Positions 1-9,400 of a DNA stretch of 64,000 nucleotides are shown here, piece by piece (within the stretch, counting starts at the first letter, position 1; the number at the start of each line of letters is the position of its first letter). Below the pieces are notes generated by a model. That model saw nothing but the letters and a program-made list of their open reading frames with translations. It searched no databases and had not been told where the DNA came from. This DNA is from Pedobacter sp. Leaf194 (GTDB lineage: Bacteria > Bacteroidota > Bacteroidia > Sphingobacteriales > Sphingobacteriaceae). Position numbers and translations under genes: made by a program. The DNA is taken from contig NZ_LMPU01000001.1 of NCBI RefSeq assembly GCF_001423945.1, positions 927,971 to 991,970 on the forward strand, written 5' to 3'.

Positions 1-1
1 A

Positions 2-334
2 GGCGATGCCCTAATCTGGTCGAGTAACATTTTACATGGTGGTTCACCCGTACTAAAGGAAGGCTCCAGTCGTTGGTCGCAGGTTACGCACTACTTTTTT
101 AAAGATTGCTACTATTACACCCCAATGTTAAGCAATATGGTTACCGATGAGTTAAATTTAAGAAACAATTTGGTTAACATTGCCACCGGAGAAAAAGTAA
201 GCCCAAGTTACAATGGAGAGCGGCTCAGTTACTTAAAAACAAATAAAACGCAGTATATTTTCAATAATCCAGGCAATAGAATGCAGGGTTCTTTTAGTTT
301 GTTACTCCGTAACTTATTTAGAAAAAACAGATAG
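2..334 (+). CDS. Phytanoyl-CoA dioxygenase-like protein, C-terminal part (5' end outside window)
   Basis: An open frame enters from the left edge and ends in TAG at 332-334, giving the last 110 residues. The visible part contains GDALIWSSNILHGG followed by a short spacer and SSRWSQVTHYFF. This matches the end of the double-stranded beta-helix of Fe(II)/2-oxoglutarate oxygenases of the phytanoyl-CoA dioxygenase (PhyH) family: the His in LHGG would be the distal iron ligand and the Arg in SSRWS the 2-oxoglutarate carboxylate contact. The first iron ligands (HxD) would lie upstream and cannot be checked. The substrate is unknown; many bacterial PhyH proteins act on small metabolites rather than phytanoyl-CoA. 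The family call rests on the motif pattern only. Confidence 0.7.
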   Translation, partial: GDALIWSSNILHGGSPVLKEGSSRWSQVTHYFFKDCYYYTPMLSNMVTDELNLRNNLVNIATGEKVSPSYNGERLSYLKTNKTQYIFNNPGNRMQGSFSLLLRNLFRKNR

Positions 335-395
335 TTTTCGGCAAGGCCTAGTTCAAGCTATAATTGAAGTATACAGGCAGTCAATATGCAGTTAC

Positions 396-428
396 AAAAA
401 ATGCCCCGAAGTAAAAATCGGGGCATTT
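396..428 (-). terminator. Rho-independent terminator of the SulP-carbonic anhydrase operon
   Basis: A perfect stem AAATGCCCCGA / TCGGGGCATTT with a loop of about 8 nt. Read on the minus strand it is followed by a run of T residues, so it fits termination of the minus-strand carbonic anhydrase gene that stops at 461. Confidence 0.85.
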
Positions 429-460
429 CATTAAACAAAAAAGCTGTACTTAAACTGTGT

Positions 461-1117
461 TTATCCTACTTTAAAGGCAGGTGTAACATCATCAAGGCAG
501 GTACAGGTAACTTCCATATCTTTAATTATTCCTGTTTGCAGACTGTAAACCCATGCATGTACAGCCAGTTCCTGGCCTTTAGACCATGCGGTTTGCACAA
601 TCGAAGTGTTCATTACATTTGAAGCTCCCTGGATGGCATTTAATTCTACCAACCTGTCAAATCTCTGGTCTGCATCTTCGATTGCCGCCATTTCGCCTTC
701 ATTCATGCGGTAAACATCGCGAATGTTTCTCAACCAGTTGTCGATAATGCCAACTTGTTTGTTGCCTAAAGCGGCTTTAACGCCTCCACAGCCGTAGTGG
801 CCACAAACAATAACATGTTTCACTTTTAATACGTTTACCGAATAATCCAATACTGAAAGCATGTTCATATCGGTGTGTACTACAACATTTGCAATATTGC
901 GATGCACAAAAATATCACCTGGTTTAGTATTTGTAATTTGATTCGCCGGAACGCGGCTATCAGAGCAACCAATCCATAAAACCGGTGGACTCTGACCGGC
1001 AGAAAGTTTATCAAAGAAAGCAGGATCTTTATCGATCATATCTTTCACCCAGTCTTTATTTCCCTGCAATAATTTATCGTATGTTATATCTTTTGTTTCA
1101 ATTGTTTTTGCGCACAT
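461..1117 (-). CDS. can: Beta-class carbonic anhydrase
   Basis: Cytoplasmic enzyme that interconverts CO2 and bicarbonate. The 218-residue protein shows the beta-class zinc site: CSDSR at residues 51-55 (Cys51 ligand, Asp53/Arg55 dyad) and HYGC at 107-110 (His107 and Cys110 ligands), followed by the conserved GG. The length is normal for bacterial beta-carbonic anhydrases. It starts 5 bp after the stop of the SulP transporter gene on the same strand, so the two are almost certainly co-transcribed, and the hairpin at 396-428 closes the operon. The pairing suggests that bicarbonate taken up (or exported) by SulP is equilibrated with CO2 here, feeding biotin-dependent carboxylases or supporting growth in air. 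The family call is secure; the physiological role is inferred from context. Confidence 0.95.
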   Translation of the reverse strand: MCAKTIETKDITYDKLLQGNKDWVKDMIDKDPAFFDKLSAGQSPPVLWIGCSDSRVPANQITNTKPGDIFVHRNIANVVVHTDMNMLSVLDYSVNVLKVKHVIVCGHYGCGGVKAALGNKQVGIIDNWLRNIRDVYRMNEGEMAAIEDADQRFDRLVELNAIQGASNVMNTSIVQTAWSKGQELAVHAWVYSLQTGIIKDMEVTCTCLDDVTPAFKVG

Positions 1118-1122
1118 AAATT

Positions 1123-2727
1123 CTATTTATTAATGTCTTCTACTATTTTGTTAGTTAATTTTGGTACAGTGTAATGTTTCTGTACGTTTTCTAAGGTTAC
1201 GATAATGCCTTTGGTATAAGCATTGTGTTTGTAATTAAAAATGGTTTCCAAAACATCAGGGTCTATGTATCGGGCATTTGTTCCATCTATAATTACATTT
1301 GTTTCTCTAGGAATATTCGTTAAAACCACTTGTATTGCTGCTTTGTTTAAAAAGGAAACCTCTTCCGCCAGTTTAATTCTGATATTCTTTTTATCGCCAT
1401 CATTGGTAATTCTGTAAAAGAATGGATTACGCATGTTTGTGCGCAGCAGATAGAAAATTGACACCAGCATACCAACCGCAACACCTTTCAGTAAATCGGT
1501 AAACAGAACCGCTAAAACAGTTACCACAAAAGGGACAAACTGATCCCAACCTTTGTGGTACATGTGTTTAAACAAGCTCACCCTGGTTAACTTATATCCG
1601 GTAACAAGCAAAATTGCCGCTAAACAAGACAATGGAATTAAATTAATTACCTGTGGAATAAAAAGCAAGGAAAGCAATAGCCACACGCCATGAAATATTG
1701 CCGACATTTTTGTTCTGCCTCCGGCATTTACATTTGCCGAGCTTCGAACAATTACCGACGTCATTGGCAAACCACCAACCATCCCGCTGGCAATGTTACC
1801 AATGCCCTGCGCCATTAGCTCTCTGTTTGTAGGCGTAACGCGTTTAATCGGGTCAATTTTGTCAACGGCTTCAATGCTTAGCAATGTTTCTAAACTCGCT
1901 ACAACAGCAATTGTTGCGGCAACAATGTAAACGTTCTTATTAGCCAGCTGAGAGAAATCGGGCATGGTAAATAAGCCCATAAATTCGCCGAAACCATTTA
2001 CAACAGGTATTTTAACCATTTGGTCGGCACGCAGTGGATATGTTGTACCCGCAAAAATGATGGTGCCGATTATGCCCAAAACCACCACCAGCAATGGTGC
2101 AGGCACAACTGCCAGTTTAGGAAACTTTGGCCAAATAAGTAATATCGCTATGGACAAAAGGCTTATAACAACTGCTGCCAAACTAAAATGGCTTAACGCT
2201 GCGGTAATTGCCGAAAACGTATTTTCATGGTCTTGCTGAAAAAATCCTTCATCACCACTAAAATCAGTATCAACGCCTAAAGCATGAGGAAGCTGTTTTA
2301 AAATCAAGATTAAACCAATTGCGGCCAGCATGCCTTCAATTACGCTCGAAGGGAAGTAATTGCCAATTGTTCCGGCTTTGACTAAACCCAAAATTAATTG
2401 AAAAACACCTGCCAAAACAACGGCTAGCAGAAATGTAGGGTAAGTGCCTAATGAGGTTATTGCACCCAAAACAATAACCGTTAAACCTGCAGCAGGCCCA
2501 CTTACGCTCAGCTGCGAGCCGCTAAAGGAGGCAACAACGATGCCGCCAATAATCCCGGTAATTAAACCGGCAAATAATGGTGCGCCCGAAGCCAGCGCAA
2601 TTCCCAAACATAATGGCAGGGCCACTAAAAATACCACAATACTTGATGGTAAATCTTTCTTTAAATTCTTTTTAAGAATATATTTTTTTACATCCGAACC
2701 TGAAAAGGCCGGGTTAAACTTTTGCAT
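1123..2727 (-). CDS. SulP family anion permease (putative bicarbonate transporter)
   Basis: A 534-residue inner-membrane protein with the SulP/SLC26 layout. The N-terminal part starts KKDLPSSIVVFLVALPLCLGIA, here quoted in pieces: a cytoplasmic start, then LPSSIVVF and PLCLGIALASG in the first membrane helix. About 10-14 hydrophobic helices follow, with ANVNAGGRTKMSAIFHG in the core. The last ~110 residues form a soluble STAS-like region. SulP proteins carry sulfate, bicarbonate or other anions. Direct coupling to a beta-carbonic anhydrase gene 5 bp downstream favours bicarbonate, as in BicA-type or fused SulP-CA proteins; this is inference, and sulfate cannot be excluded. It is the first gene of the two-gene minus-strand operon. 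Confidence 0.88.
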   Translation of the reverse strand: MQKFNPAFSGSDVKKYILKKNLKKDLPSSIVVFLVALPLCLGIALASGAPLFAGLITGIIGGIVVASFSGSQLSVSGPAAGLTVIVLGAITSLGTYPTFLLAVVLAGVFQLILGLVKAGTIGNYFPSSVIEGMLAAIGLILILKQLPHALGVDTDFSGDEGFFQQDHENTFSAITAALSHFSLAAVVISLLSIAILLIWPKFPKLAVVPAPLLVVVLGIIGTIIFAGTTYPLRADQMVKIPVVNGFGEFMGLFTMPDFSQLANKNVYIVAATIAVVASLETLLSIEAVDKIDPIKRVTPTNRELMAQGIGNIASGMVGGLPMTSVIVRSSANVNAGGRTKMSAIFHGVWLLLSLLFIPQVINLIPLSCLAAILLVTGYKLTRVSLFKHMYHKGWDQFVPFVVTVLAVLFTDLLKGVAVGMLVSIFYLLRTNMRNPFFYRITNDGDKKNIRIKLAEEVSFLNKAAIQVVLTNIPRETNVIIDGTNARYIDPDVLETIFNYKHNAYTKGIIVTLENVQKHYTVPKLTNKIVEDINK

Positions 2728-2864
2728 AACGATATAATTATCTAATAAATTTTAACGAATAAATCGTGGTTTAACAGCGAAAAAATAATTGATAGCTATA
2801 CCCAATTAGCGTATATTCTGTGCTATCCTAAAATAATCGAGAAAGTGCTGTTAAACTGAAAAAA

Positions 2865-3209
2865 TTAGATAAAGTTAGGCGGAGGTGTTGGAACCGTTGG
2901 GTGGTATGGCTCAACATATCTTTTGAAATGCTCAATAAAACTGCTTTTCAAAATAAAATGACTGGAGGAGAACTCGTAAGAAAAAATTGGATGATTTAAC
3001 TCGACAAGTTTAAAATCGGTGAACTTGGATGTGTCTTTGGCGGCATCCTTTCCGCCATCATGCTCTAACTCAATTTGCATGATTACGGCGTTCATAATTT
3101 CCTTATCAATACAGGTACAAAAAACCGGAGCGCCAGAAATTACCATCTTCGCACTGAAGATGAGCATAAATGCGGCAACGATTAAATACTTGTATTTCCT
3201 TAAAAACAT
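2865..3209 (-). CDS. Small membrane-anchored or exported protein of unknown function
   Basis: 114 residues with a basic N-terminus (MFLRKYKY) and one hydrophobic segment at about residues 8-27, probably a signal peptide or anchor. Two close cysteines follow (FCTCIDK, about residues 31-33). The tail is proline-rich (VEPYHPTVPTPPPNF). I do not recognise the family. It stands alone between the divergently read pccB region and the SulP operon on the same strand, 137 bp upstream of the SulP start, and no terminator is visible between them. The coding call rests on the intact frame, plausible signal sequence and normal codon use. Confidence 0.6.
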   Translation of the reverse strand: MFLRKYKYLIVAAFMLIFSAKMVISGAPVFCTCIDKEIMNAVIMQIELEHDGGKDAAKDTSKFTDFKLVELNHPIFSYEFSSSHFILKSSFIEHFKRYVEPYHPTVPTPPPNFI

Positions 3210-3567
3210 TCGTTTTTTCTTTAGTTGTGTTTTAAAGTCGGATACAAAAATAAACGGATAATTGGTTTTTCAATACTTTAAGGTGTAAAAAAATTGCAAT
3301 ATAAACTTTGTTGCGTTCGCTAATCTCTTTTTTTAATACCTTGCAATTGTTTTTTCGAAAGCACTTGTTCAGTTCGTTGTCGGTTAAAGTGGTCCTGCCA
3401 TTTGCTAAATCTTTTTGGGTTCGTAACCGGTAGCGAAGGCTTCAATACCAAAAAGGATATCGCTTCTGTCAGGCTTAACAACAAAGATTGTAGTGCTTAG
3501 CAACAGCCTGGCCAAACCTTAAATTGCCGGTCAGGATTTTAATTTAAATCTGTTATCAACCAAATAT
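3210..3567. other. Intergenic region between two divergent genes, no gene seen
   Basis: 358 bp between the minus-strand small protein and plus-strand pccB. It must hold promoters in both directions. A T-rich stretch followed by TAATACCTTGC near 3335-3346 resembles a Bacteroidota -7 element but lacks one base of the consensus. No reading frame of note, RNA gene or strong hairpin was found. Confidence 0.4.
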
Positions 3568-5109
3568 ATGGATAAGAAAATAGCCTTACTTCAAGATAAA
3601 ATTAATCAGGCACAACTTGGCGGTGGCCAGGCGAGAATAGATAGTCAGCATAATAAAGGCAAACTTACAGCAAGAGAACGGATTCACTTTTTAATGGATG
3701 AAGGCTCTTTTGAGGAAATTGGTATGCTCGTTACCCATCGCAGTACCGATTTTGGCATGGAACGGGAAAAGTATTTAGGAGATGGTGTAATAACTGGATA
3801 CGGCACGATAAACGGGAGGCTAACCTATGTTTTCTCGCAGGATTTCACGGTTTTTGGGGGTTCGCTATCAGAAACGCATGCCGAAAAAATTTGCAAATTG
3901 ATGGATATGGCCATGAGAAATGGCGCTCCGTTAATTGGGCTTAATGATAGCGGTGGCGCCCGAATTCAGGAAGGTGTTGTATCGCTGGGTGGCTATGCAG
4001 ATATCTTTTATAAAAATGTTCAGGCTTCGGGCGTCATCCCGCAGTTATCGGCAATAATGGGCCCATGTGCGGGTGGTGCAGTGTATTCGCCTGCAATTAC
4101 CGATTTTATCTTAATGGTAGAAAATACCTCTTATATGTTTGTAACTGGCCCTAATGTGGTTAAAACCGTTACACATGAGGAGGTTACTTCCGAAGAACTT
4201 GGCGGCGCAAGCACCCATGCAACCAAATCGGGTGTAACACATTTCGCCTGTGCCAATGAGATAGAAGCCATTACACATGTGAAAAAGCTATTAAGTTACA
4301 TGCCTCAAAACTGCGAGGAAACAGCCGTGCACTTACCCTACGAACCCAGTGATGAAAGCAGGCCCGAACTTAACACTTTTATGCCCGAAAATGCTTCACA
4401 ACCCTATGATATTAGAGATGTAATTTCAGCGGTGGCCGATCCTGATTCTTTTTTGGAGGTACACAAAGATTTTGCTGAAAATATTGTTGTCGGTTTTGCT
4501 CGTTTGGCAGGCAGGAGTATTGGCATTATTGCTAATCAACCAGCTTACCTGGCCGGCGTTTTAGATAGTAATTCCTCAACGAAAGCGGCTCGTTTTGTTC
4601 GCTTTTGCGATTGCTTTAATATACCCTTATTGGTGTTTGAAGACGTGCCGGGTTTCCTTCCCGGAACCGATCAGGAGTGGAACGGAATCATCACTAATGG
4701 CGCAAAGTTACTATATGCTTTTAGCGAAGCCACGGTGCCACGCATAACAGTTATCACCCGCAAAGCATACGGCGGTGCATATGATGTGATGAACAGTAAA
4801 CACATTGGAGCCGACCTGAATTATGCCTGGCCAAGTGCGGAAATTGCAGTAATGGGTGCAAAGGGTGCAGCGGAAATCATCTTTAAAAAAGAAATTACTT
4901 CTGCCATAAATCCGCAGGAAAAATGGCTCGAAAAGGAAAAGCTTTATTCCGATATCTTCGCAAACCCTTATCGTGCTGCCGAACGTGGCTTTATCGATGA
5001 AGTTATAGAGCCATCGCAGACACGTTTAAAGTTGATAAAAGCTTTTAAAATGTTAGAAAATAAGGTAGTAAACAGTCCTCGCAAGAAACACGGAAATATA
5101 CCTTTGTAA
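3568..5109 (+). CDS. pccB: Acyl-CoA carboxylase beta (carboxyltransferase) subunit, propionyl-CoA carboxylase type
   Basis: Transfers the carboxyl group from carboxybiotin to an acyl-CoA, typically propionyl-CoA, to give methylmalonyl-CoA. The 513-residue length and the two crotonase-like halves are typical. Visible signatures are [15 protein letters not shown] in the N-terminal acyl-CoA half, [12 protein letters not shown] forming the first oxyanion hole, and [15 protein letters not shown] with [12 protein letters not shown] in the C-terminal half. No biotin carboxylase or biotin carrier gene lies next to it, so the partner subunit must be encoded elsewhere. Methylcrotonyl-CoA or acetyl-CoA as substrate cannot be ruled out by sequence reading alone. 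The next gene, an MFS transporter, starts 89 bp downstream. Confidence 0.9.
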   Translation: MDKKIALLQDKINQAQLGGGQARIDSQHNKGKLTARERIHFLMDEGSFEEIGMLVTHRSTDFGMEREKYLGDGVITGYGTINGRLTYVFSQDFTVFGGSLSETHAEKICKLMDMAMRNGAPLIGLNDSGGARIQEGVVSLGGYADIFYKNVQASGVIPQLSAIMGPCAGGAVYSPAITDFILMVENTSYMFVTGPNVVKTVTHEEVTSEELGGASTHATKSGVTHFACANEIEAITHVKKLLSYMPQNCEETAVHLPYEPSDESRPELNTFMPENASQPYDIRDVISAVADPDSFLEVHKDFAENIVVGFARLAGRSIGIIANQPAYLAGVLDSNSSTKAARFVRFCDCFNIPLLVFEDVPGFLPGTDQEWNGIITNGAKLLYAFSEATVPRITVITRKAYGGAYDVMNSKHIGADLNYAWPSAEIAVMGAKGAAEIIFKKEITSAINPQEKWLEKEKLYSDIFANPYRAAERGFIDEVIEPSQTRLKLIKAFKMLENKVVNSPRKKHGNIPL

Positions 5110-5198
5110 CAACGATGGCGCTAAAGCAGCAAGGAGAAAATGAATGATTAGGATTGCCTTGCTTACGCCGCCACACGCTAATTTTACTTCGAACTTAA

Positions 5199-6356
5199 AT
5201 GTTGAAAAGAGCCGATATTTTGTTGATGGCCTTTTGCACAGGCCTAATTGTTGCAAATATTTATTACTGCCAGCCTTTGGTAATTTTGGTTGCCAAAGAT
5301 TTCAACCTTACAGAAAGCTACGCCGGTCGCATTACCTACTTAACCCAAATTGGTTATGCTTTTGGTTTATTTCTTTTAGTCCCTCTTGGCGACATGTTCG
5401 AGCGTAAGAAACAGATTTTAGTAATAACTGGTTTTGCTATTCTGGCGCTCCTTGTTGCAGCGCTTTCAAAAACGTTTTTCCTGCTCGAGATTGCTTCGGT
5501 TTTAATCGGAGCTTGTTCCATTGTTCCTCAACTTATTTTACCGTTGGCGGCAAATTTAAGTTCTGATGAGAATCGTGGTGCAAACATCGGCATGATTATG
5601 AGTGGTTTACTGGTTGGTATTCTGGCATCAAGGGCCGTGAGCGGTAGTATCGGCTTCTGGCTCGGTTGGCGGGCAATGTATTATATTGCTGCAGGCATTT
5701 GTGCATTACTAATTGCTTTAATGGCCAAACGTTTTCCACAAAGTTACCCGGGTTTTAAAGGGAGTTATAAAGAGTTAATGACTTCCATGTTTAGCTACAT
5801 TAAAACACAGCCAGTATTAAGGGAAACCTCCATCATCAATTTCCTTGCCTTCGCAATTATAAGTGCCTTTTGGACAACCATGGTATTGTTTCTTGCAAAC
5901 CCTCCGTTCAGTTTTCAAACTTTGCAAATTGGTTTGTTTGGCATTGCCGGTGCAGCGGGCGCCTTGGCAGCACCTTTAGTTGGAAAACTTAGCGATGGAA
6001 ACAATCCTCGCAAAAATCTAATGATTGGTTTCATTTTACAGATTGTAAGCATTGCGCTGTTTTACTTTACCGGCAGCCATTTATACCTTTTCGTAGTTGG
6101 TATCGTTCTTATTGATATCGGCCAGCAGGCCATTCACGTAACCAATCAGACAAGAATTTACACCTTAATTCCGGAAGCAAGGAACAGGCTAAATACGATA
6201 TTTATGTCGGTAAGTTTTATTGGCGCAAGTTGTGGCTCAGCGCTTGGCTTATTCCTTTGGGATAAAGGCGGCTGGAGTTTATTTTGCTACGGTATGGCAG
6301 CAATCATTGTCCTAAATATTTTAATTTACAAATTCTACGGAAACAAGAAATCTTAA
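5199..6356 (+). CDS. MFS family transporter
   Basis: A 385-residue inner-membrane protein with about 12 hydrophobic helices. The loop between helices 2 and 3 carries the MFS motif as VPLGDMFERKKQIL, and a related GKLSDGNNPRKNLM occurs between helices 8 and 9. It resembles the YnfM/arabinose-efflux branch of drug:H+ antiporters. I chose the ATG at 5199 because it directly precedes MLKRADILLMAFCTG, a normal MFS start. The substrate is unknown. The acetyltransferase gene begins 2 bp after its stop, which points to one transcript. Confidence 0.9.
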   Translation: MLKRADILLMAFCTGLIVANIYYCQPLVILVAKDFNLTESYAGRITYLTQIGYAFGLFLLVPLGDMFERKKQILVITGFAILALLVAALSKTFFLLEIASVLIGACSIVPQLILPLAANLSSDENRGANIGMIMSGLLVGILASRAVSGSIGFWLGWRAMYYIAAGICALLIALMAKRFPQSYPGFKGSYKELMTSMFSYIKTQPVLRETSIINFLAFAIISAFWTTMVLFLANPPFSFQTLQIGLFGIAGAAGALAAPLVGKLSDGNNPRKNLMIGFILQIVSIALFYFTGSHLYLFVVGIVLIDIGQQAIHVTNQTRIYTLIPEARNRLNTIFMSVSFIGASCGSALGLFLWDKGGWSLFCYGMAAIIVLNILIYKFYGNKKS

Positions 6357-6357
6357 T

Positions 6358-6774
6358 TTGGAAGCACTGGTTCAAATAGAGCAAATTTTCCCCTCGCTAA
6401 CCTGGCGAATCAGGCACGAAGCGATGTACCCCGATATGCCTTTCGATTCTGTAAAGCTAAAGGATGATTTTGACGGTGTGCATTTTGGTTTGTATGCTGA
6501 TCATAAATTAACAGGTGTTGTGTCTCTGTTTTCGCAGGGCGATGTTTATCAATTCAGGAAACTTGCGGTTTTACCAGCTGCTCAAAACCTGGGCTACGGC
6601 ACTAAATTGATGAAATATATCTTAGACTTTTGTAAAATTCAGCGGGCAACGGCGCTTTGGTGCAATGCTCGTGTTAATGCAAAAGATTTTTATTTTAAAT
6701 TTGGCTTCTCCGAAACGGAAGATACCTTTTTTAAAGATGGTTACGATTTTGTAGTCATGGAGAAAGAATTTTAA
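6358..6774 (+). CDS. GNAT family N-acetyltransferase
   Basis: 138 residues with the GNAT core: FRKLAVLPAAQNLGYGTKLM at about residues 66-85 is motif A, with the acetyl-CoA pyrophosphate loop QNLGYG. The end FYFKFGFSETEDTF matches the final helix and strand. It transfers an acetyl group to an unknown amine. The start is a TTG immediately after the MFS stop; an ATG 22 codons later (AMYPDMPF) is possible but would trim the first helix. The tight coupling to an MFS exporter could mean both act on the same compound, though nothing in the sequence shows which. Confidence 0.85.
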   Translation: MEALVQIEQIFPSLTWRIRHEAMYPDMPFDSVKLKDDFDGVHFGLYADHKLTGVVSLFSQGDVYQFRKLAVLPAAQNLGYGTKLMKYILDFCKIQRATALWCNARVNAKDFYFKFGFSETEDTFFKDGYDFVVMEKEF

Positions 6775-6901
6775 ATTGTAGGTTTACAAACCGCAATTTA
6801 AAACCAAAAAAATCATCATAATAAACACAAATAAAATTAGGTTAGCGAAAAGGATTTCCTATCTGTAATCCACAATCGTAAATCTGAAACCTTAAATAAA
6901 T

Positions 6902-8017
6902 ATGGCTAAGAAAAAAGAAGACGACAAAAAAAAACACGTTGCAGTTGTAACTAAAAAATCGTTACAGTTTCTTGAAGAATACATAAATAATCCTGCCCCT
7001 ACAGGTTACGAATGGGAAGGACAGAAACTTTGGTTAAACTACCTAAAGCCTTATATAGACGAGCATTTTGTTGATAACTACGGCACAGCAGTCGGTGTAA
7101 TTAACCCAAAAGCTGCCTATAAAGTTGTTATAGAAGCACACGCTGATGAAATTTCATGGTATGTAAATTACATCACAAACGATGGTCTGATTTATGTAAT
7201 CCGCAACGGTGGTTCCGATCATCAAATTGCACCATCGAAGCGTGTTAATATTCATACAGAAAAAGGTTTGGTTAAAGCTGTATTTGGCTGGCCGGCAATT
7301 CACACCCGCCATGGTGAAAAGGAGCAGGCTCCGGAACTAAAAAACATCTTTTTAGATTGTGGCTGTACTACGAAAGAAGAAGTGGAAAATTTAGGCATCC
7401 ATGTTGGCTGCGTAATTACATATGAGGATGAGTTTATGGTTTTGAACGACCGCTACTATGTAGGCAGGGCGCTCGATAACCGGGTGGGTGGTTTTATGAT
7501 TGCCGAAGTTGCACGATTGTTAAAAGAAAACAAGAAAAAACTGCCTTTTGGCTTATACATCGTCAACTCGGTTCAGGAAGAAATTGGTTTACGCGGGGCG
7601 GAAATGATTGCTCAGCGCATTAAACCTAACGTTGCAATTGTAACCGATGTAACCCATGATACCACAACGCCAATGATTAACAAAAATACTCAAGGCGATT
7701 TAGCTGCGGGTAAGGGCCCGGTAGTTTCATATGCGCCGGCGGTTCAAACTAACCTGAACAAGTTGTTAATAAAAACGGCAGAGAAAAATGAAATTCCATT
7801 CCAACGCCAGGCATCATCACGTTCTACCGGAACCGATACCGACGCTTTTGCTTACTCAAATGGCGGCGTTCCATCGGCATTAATTTCTTTGCCTTTGCGT
7901 TACATGCATACAACTGTAGAAATGGTGCATAAAGAAGACGTTGATAATGTAATTAGCTTAATATACCAAAGCTTACTAAACATTAAAGACGGTCAGGATT
8001 TTAGAGAATTCAAATAA
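6902..8017 (+). CDS. M42 family metallo-aminopeptidase (glutamyl aminopeptidase/FrvX type)
   Basis: A 371-residue cytoplasmic dinuclear metal aminopeptidase that trims N-terminal residues from peptides. The M42 metal and catalytic residues are visible: HAD at 80-82 (His80 ligand, Asp82), the bridging Asp192 in ALDNRVGG, the Glu226-Glu227 pair in VQEEIGLRG, Asp249 in VTDVTHD and His336 in RYMHTTVE. M42 enzymes commonly form dodecameric tetrahedral shells. The lysine-rich start (MAKKKEDDKKKH) is somewhat long for the family, so a later start is conceivable, but no better in-frame ATG is present. A terminator follows at 8063. Confidence 0.92.
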   Translation: MAKKKEDDKKKHVAVVTKKSLQFLEEYINNPAPTGYEWEGQKLWLNYLKPYIDEHFVDNYGTAVGVINPKAAYKVVIEAHADEISWYVNYITNDGLIYVIRNGGSDHQIAPSKRVNIHTEKGLVKAVFGWPAIHTRHGEKEQAPELKNIFLDCGCTTKEEVENLGIHVGCVITYEDEFMVLNDRYYVGRALDNRVGGFMIAEVARLLKENKKKLPFGLYIVNSVQEEIGLRGAEMIAQRIKPNVAIVTDVTHDTTTPMINKNTQGDLAAGKGPVVSYAPAVQTNLNKLLIKTAEKNEIPFQRQASSRSTGTDTDAFAYSNGGVPSALISLPLRYMHTTVEMVHKEDVDNVISLIYQSLLNIKDGQDFREFK

Positions 8018-8062
8018 CATTCCTCATCAATTGCGAGAAGCAACGAGATGGACTATTCTTTG

Positions 8063-8101
8063 TAAAAAGGGTCTGAGGTTAATTTCTTAGACCTTTTTTT
8101 T
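8063..8101 (+). terminator. Rho-independent terminator after the M42 peptidase gene
   Basis: Stem AAAAGG-GTCTGAG / CTTAGACC-TTTT with an 8-nt loop and a run of eight T residues on the plus strand. It lies 46 bp after the peptidase stop and upstream of gpmA. Confidence 0.85.
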
Positions 8102-8131
8102 GGAAAACCCGTTTAAAAAAAATGGCTGAAA

Positions 8132-8821
8132 ATGAAGAAAATTGTATTGATACGACACGGCCAAAGCATCTGGAATTTGGAGAATCGTTTTACAGGCTGG
8201 ACAGATGTAGACTTGTCTGAACAGGGTTATCTGGAAGCGAAAAAGGCTGGAGAGATTTTGAAAAAACACGATTACAATTTCGACATTGCTTTCACTTCCC
8301 TGCTAAAAAGGTCCATAAAAACGCTTCACATCATTTTGGAACAACTGGACCACCTTTGGATTCCTGAACATAAAACCTGGCATTTGAATGAACGCTTTTA
8401 TGGGGCTCTGCAGGGACTAAACAAAGATGAGACGACTGCAAAATACGGTTTAGAGCAGGTAAATAAATGGCGGAGAGATCCGGATGAAGAACCACCCGCA
8501 ATAACTACATCCGACCCCCGGTATCCCGGTAACGATTTGCGCTACCACTCACTTACTGCTGCGCAACTACCTTTAACCGAGAACTTGAGCCAAACAATTG
8601 CCAGGGTGCTCCCATTTTGGAATGAAGAAATTGTGCCGGCAATAAGTAAAAACGAAAAAGTAATTATTTCAGCACATGGTAACAGTTTAAGGGCATTAAT
8701 TAAATACCTCGACAACCTGGATACTGAAGAAGTAACCGCCCTGGAAATTCCGACAGGTACACCATTGGTTTATGAGTTAGACGATAATTTACAGAAGATT
8801 CGCCATTACTATTTGGATTGA
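8132..8821 (+). CDS. gpmA: 2,3-bisphosphoglycerate-dependent phosphoglycerate mutase
   Basis: Interconverts 3-phosphoglycerate and 2-phosphoglycerate in glycolysis and gluconeogenesis. The 229-residue length is right for dPGM. The N-terminus has IRHGQSIWN with the phospho-acceptor His9, then [27 protein letters not shown] and [10 protein letters not shown], all hallmarks of GpmA rather than generic histidine phosphatases. The second catalytic histidine is in [15 protein letters not shown]. It follows the terminator at 8063-8101 and therefore has its own promoter. Confidence 0.95.
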   Translation: MKKIVLIRHGQSIWNLENRFTGWTDVDLSEQGYLEAKKAGEILKKHDYNFDIAFTSLLKRSIKTLHIILEQLDHLWIPEHKTWHLNERFYGALQGLNKDETTAKYGLEQVNKWRRDPDEEPPAITTSDPRYPGNDLRYHSLTAAQLPLTENLSQTIARVLPFWNEEIVPAISKNEKVIISAHGNSLRALIKYLDNLDTEEVTALEIPTGTPLVYELDDNLQKIRHYYLD

Positions 8822-8889
8822 AATGTTAAGGTTTAATCAGATTTTTTCAACATTATCGTTAGCTTTAATTATCAGCAAATTCATCTTCG

Positions 8890-8897
8890 TATTTTTG
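8890..8897 (+). promoter_or_regulatory. Possible Bacteroidota -7 promoter element (TATTTTTG)
   Basis: Exact match to TAnnTTTG, 33 bp before the start codon of the secreted protein at 8931. A TTTA at 8864-8867, 22 bp upstream, could stand in for the -33 TTTG. Motif match only. Confidence 0.35.
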
Positions 8898-8930
8898 TCC
8901 TCTATTGAAAACTGAAAATTAAAAAACTAC

Positions 8931-9398
8931 ATGCATTATCTTAATAAAAAGAAACTCTTCCTTGCCCTGATGGCGGTTCTATTTGTGTCAGTTTCGGCCA
9001 AAGTAGAACCAAGGAAAAAAAACATAGATGGACCCTGCGAAAGCGTTATCAAATACTATATTAAAGCAGGAAAAGAGAACAACAAAGCGTTCAAGGTAAA
9101 TGCTGAAATTATTGTTAATCCGATTAATTTAATTAATGTCGATTTAGAAATCTCAAATCAGCCACGATCGAAATTCGACATTATTATTGATTCGTTTGAT
9201 TGCACCCTAAATGCTGATTTAACCAAAGGTTTTGCACTTTATAAAGGCTACATTAAACATGAGAACGGAGATGCCACGAACTCAATCCTAAAAATTTCAA
9301 GAGACGAACAAGGCAAATTGACAATTTCTAATGCAGATCCAGAGCAAACGGGCAGCTTAGTATTGTATGTTGATAAATGGGAAGTTTTTAAAAACTAA
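8931..9398 (+). CDS. Secreted protein of unknown function
   Basis: 155 residues with a signal peptide (MHYLNKKKLFLALMAVLFVSVSA; basic start, hydrophobic core, AxA-like end near residue 24). The mature part starts KVEPRKKNIDGPCESVI and looks like a small beta-rich domain with two cysteines (about residues 36 and 87). I do not recognise the family. The DUF1801 gene begins 2 bp after its stop, so the two are probably co-transcribed. A promoter-like TATTTTTG lies at 8890. Confidence 0.65.
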   Translation: MHYLNKKKLFLALMAVLFVSVSAKVEPRKKNIDGPCESVIKYYIKAGKENNKAFKVNAEIIVNPINLINVDLEISNQPRSKFDIIIDSFDCTLNADLTKGFALYKGYIKHENGDATNSILKISRDEQGKLTISNADPEQTGSLVLYVDKWEVFKN

Positions 9399-9400
9399 CT

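Noticed and set aside
5144..5407. 87-codon frame overlapping the MFS start
   Set aside because: Most of it overlaps the MFS gene in another frame; no membrane or domain pattern of its own.
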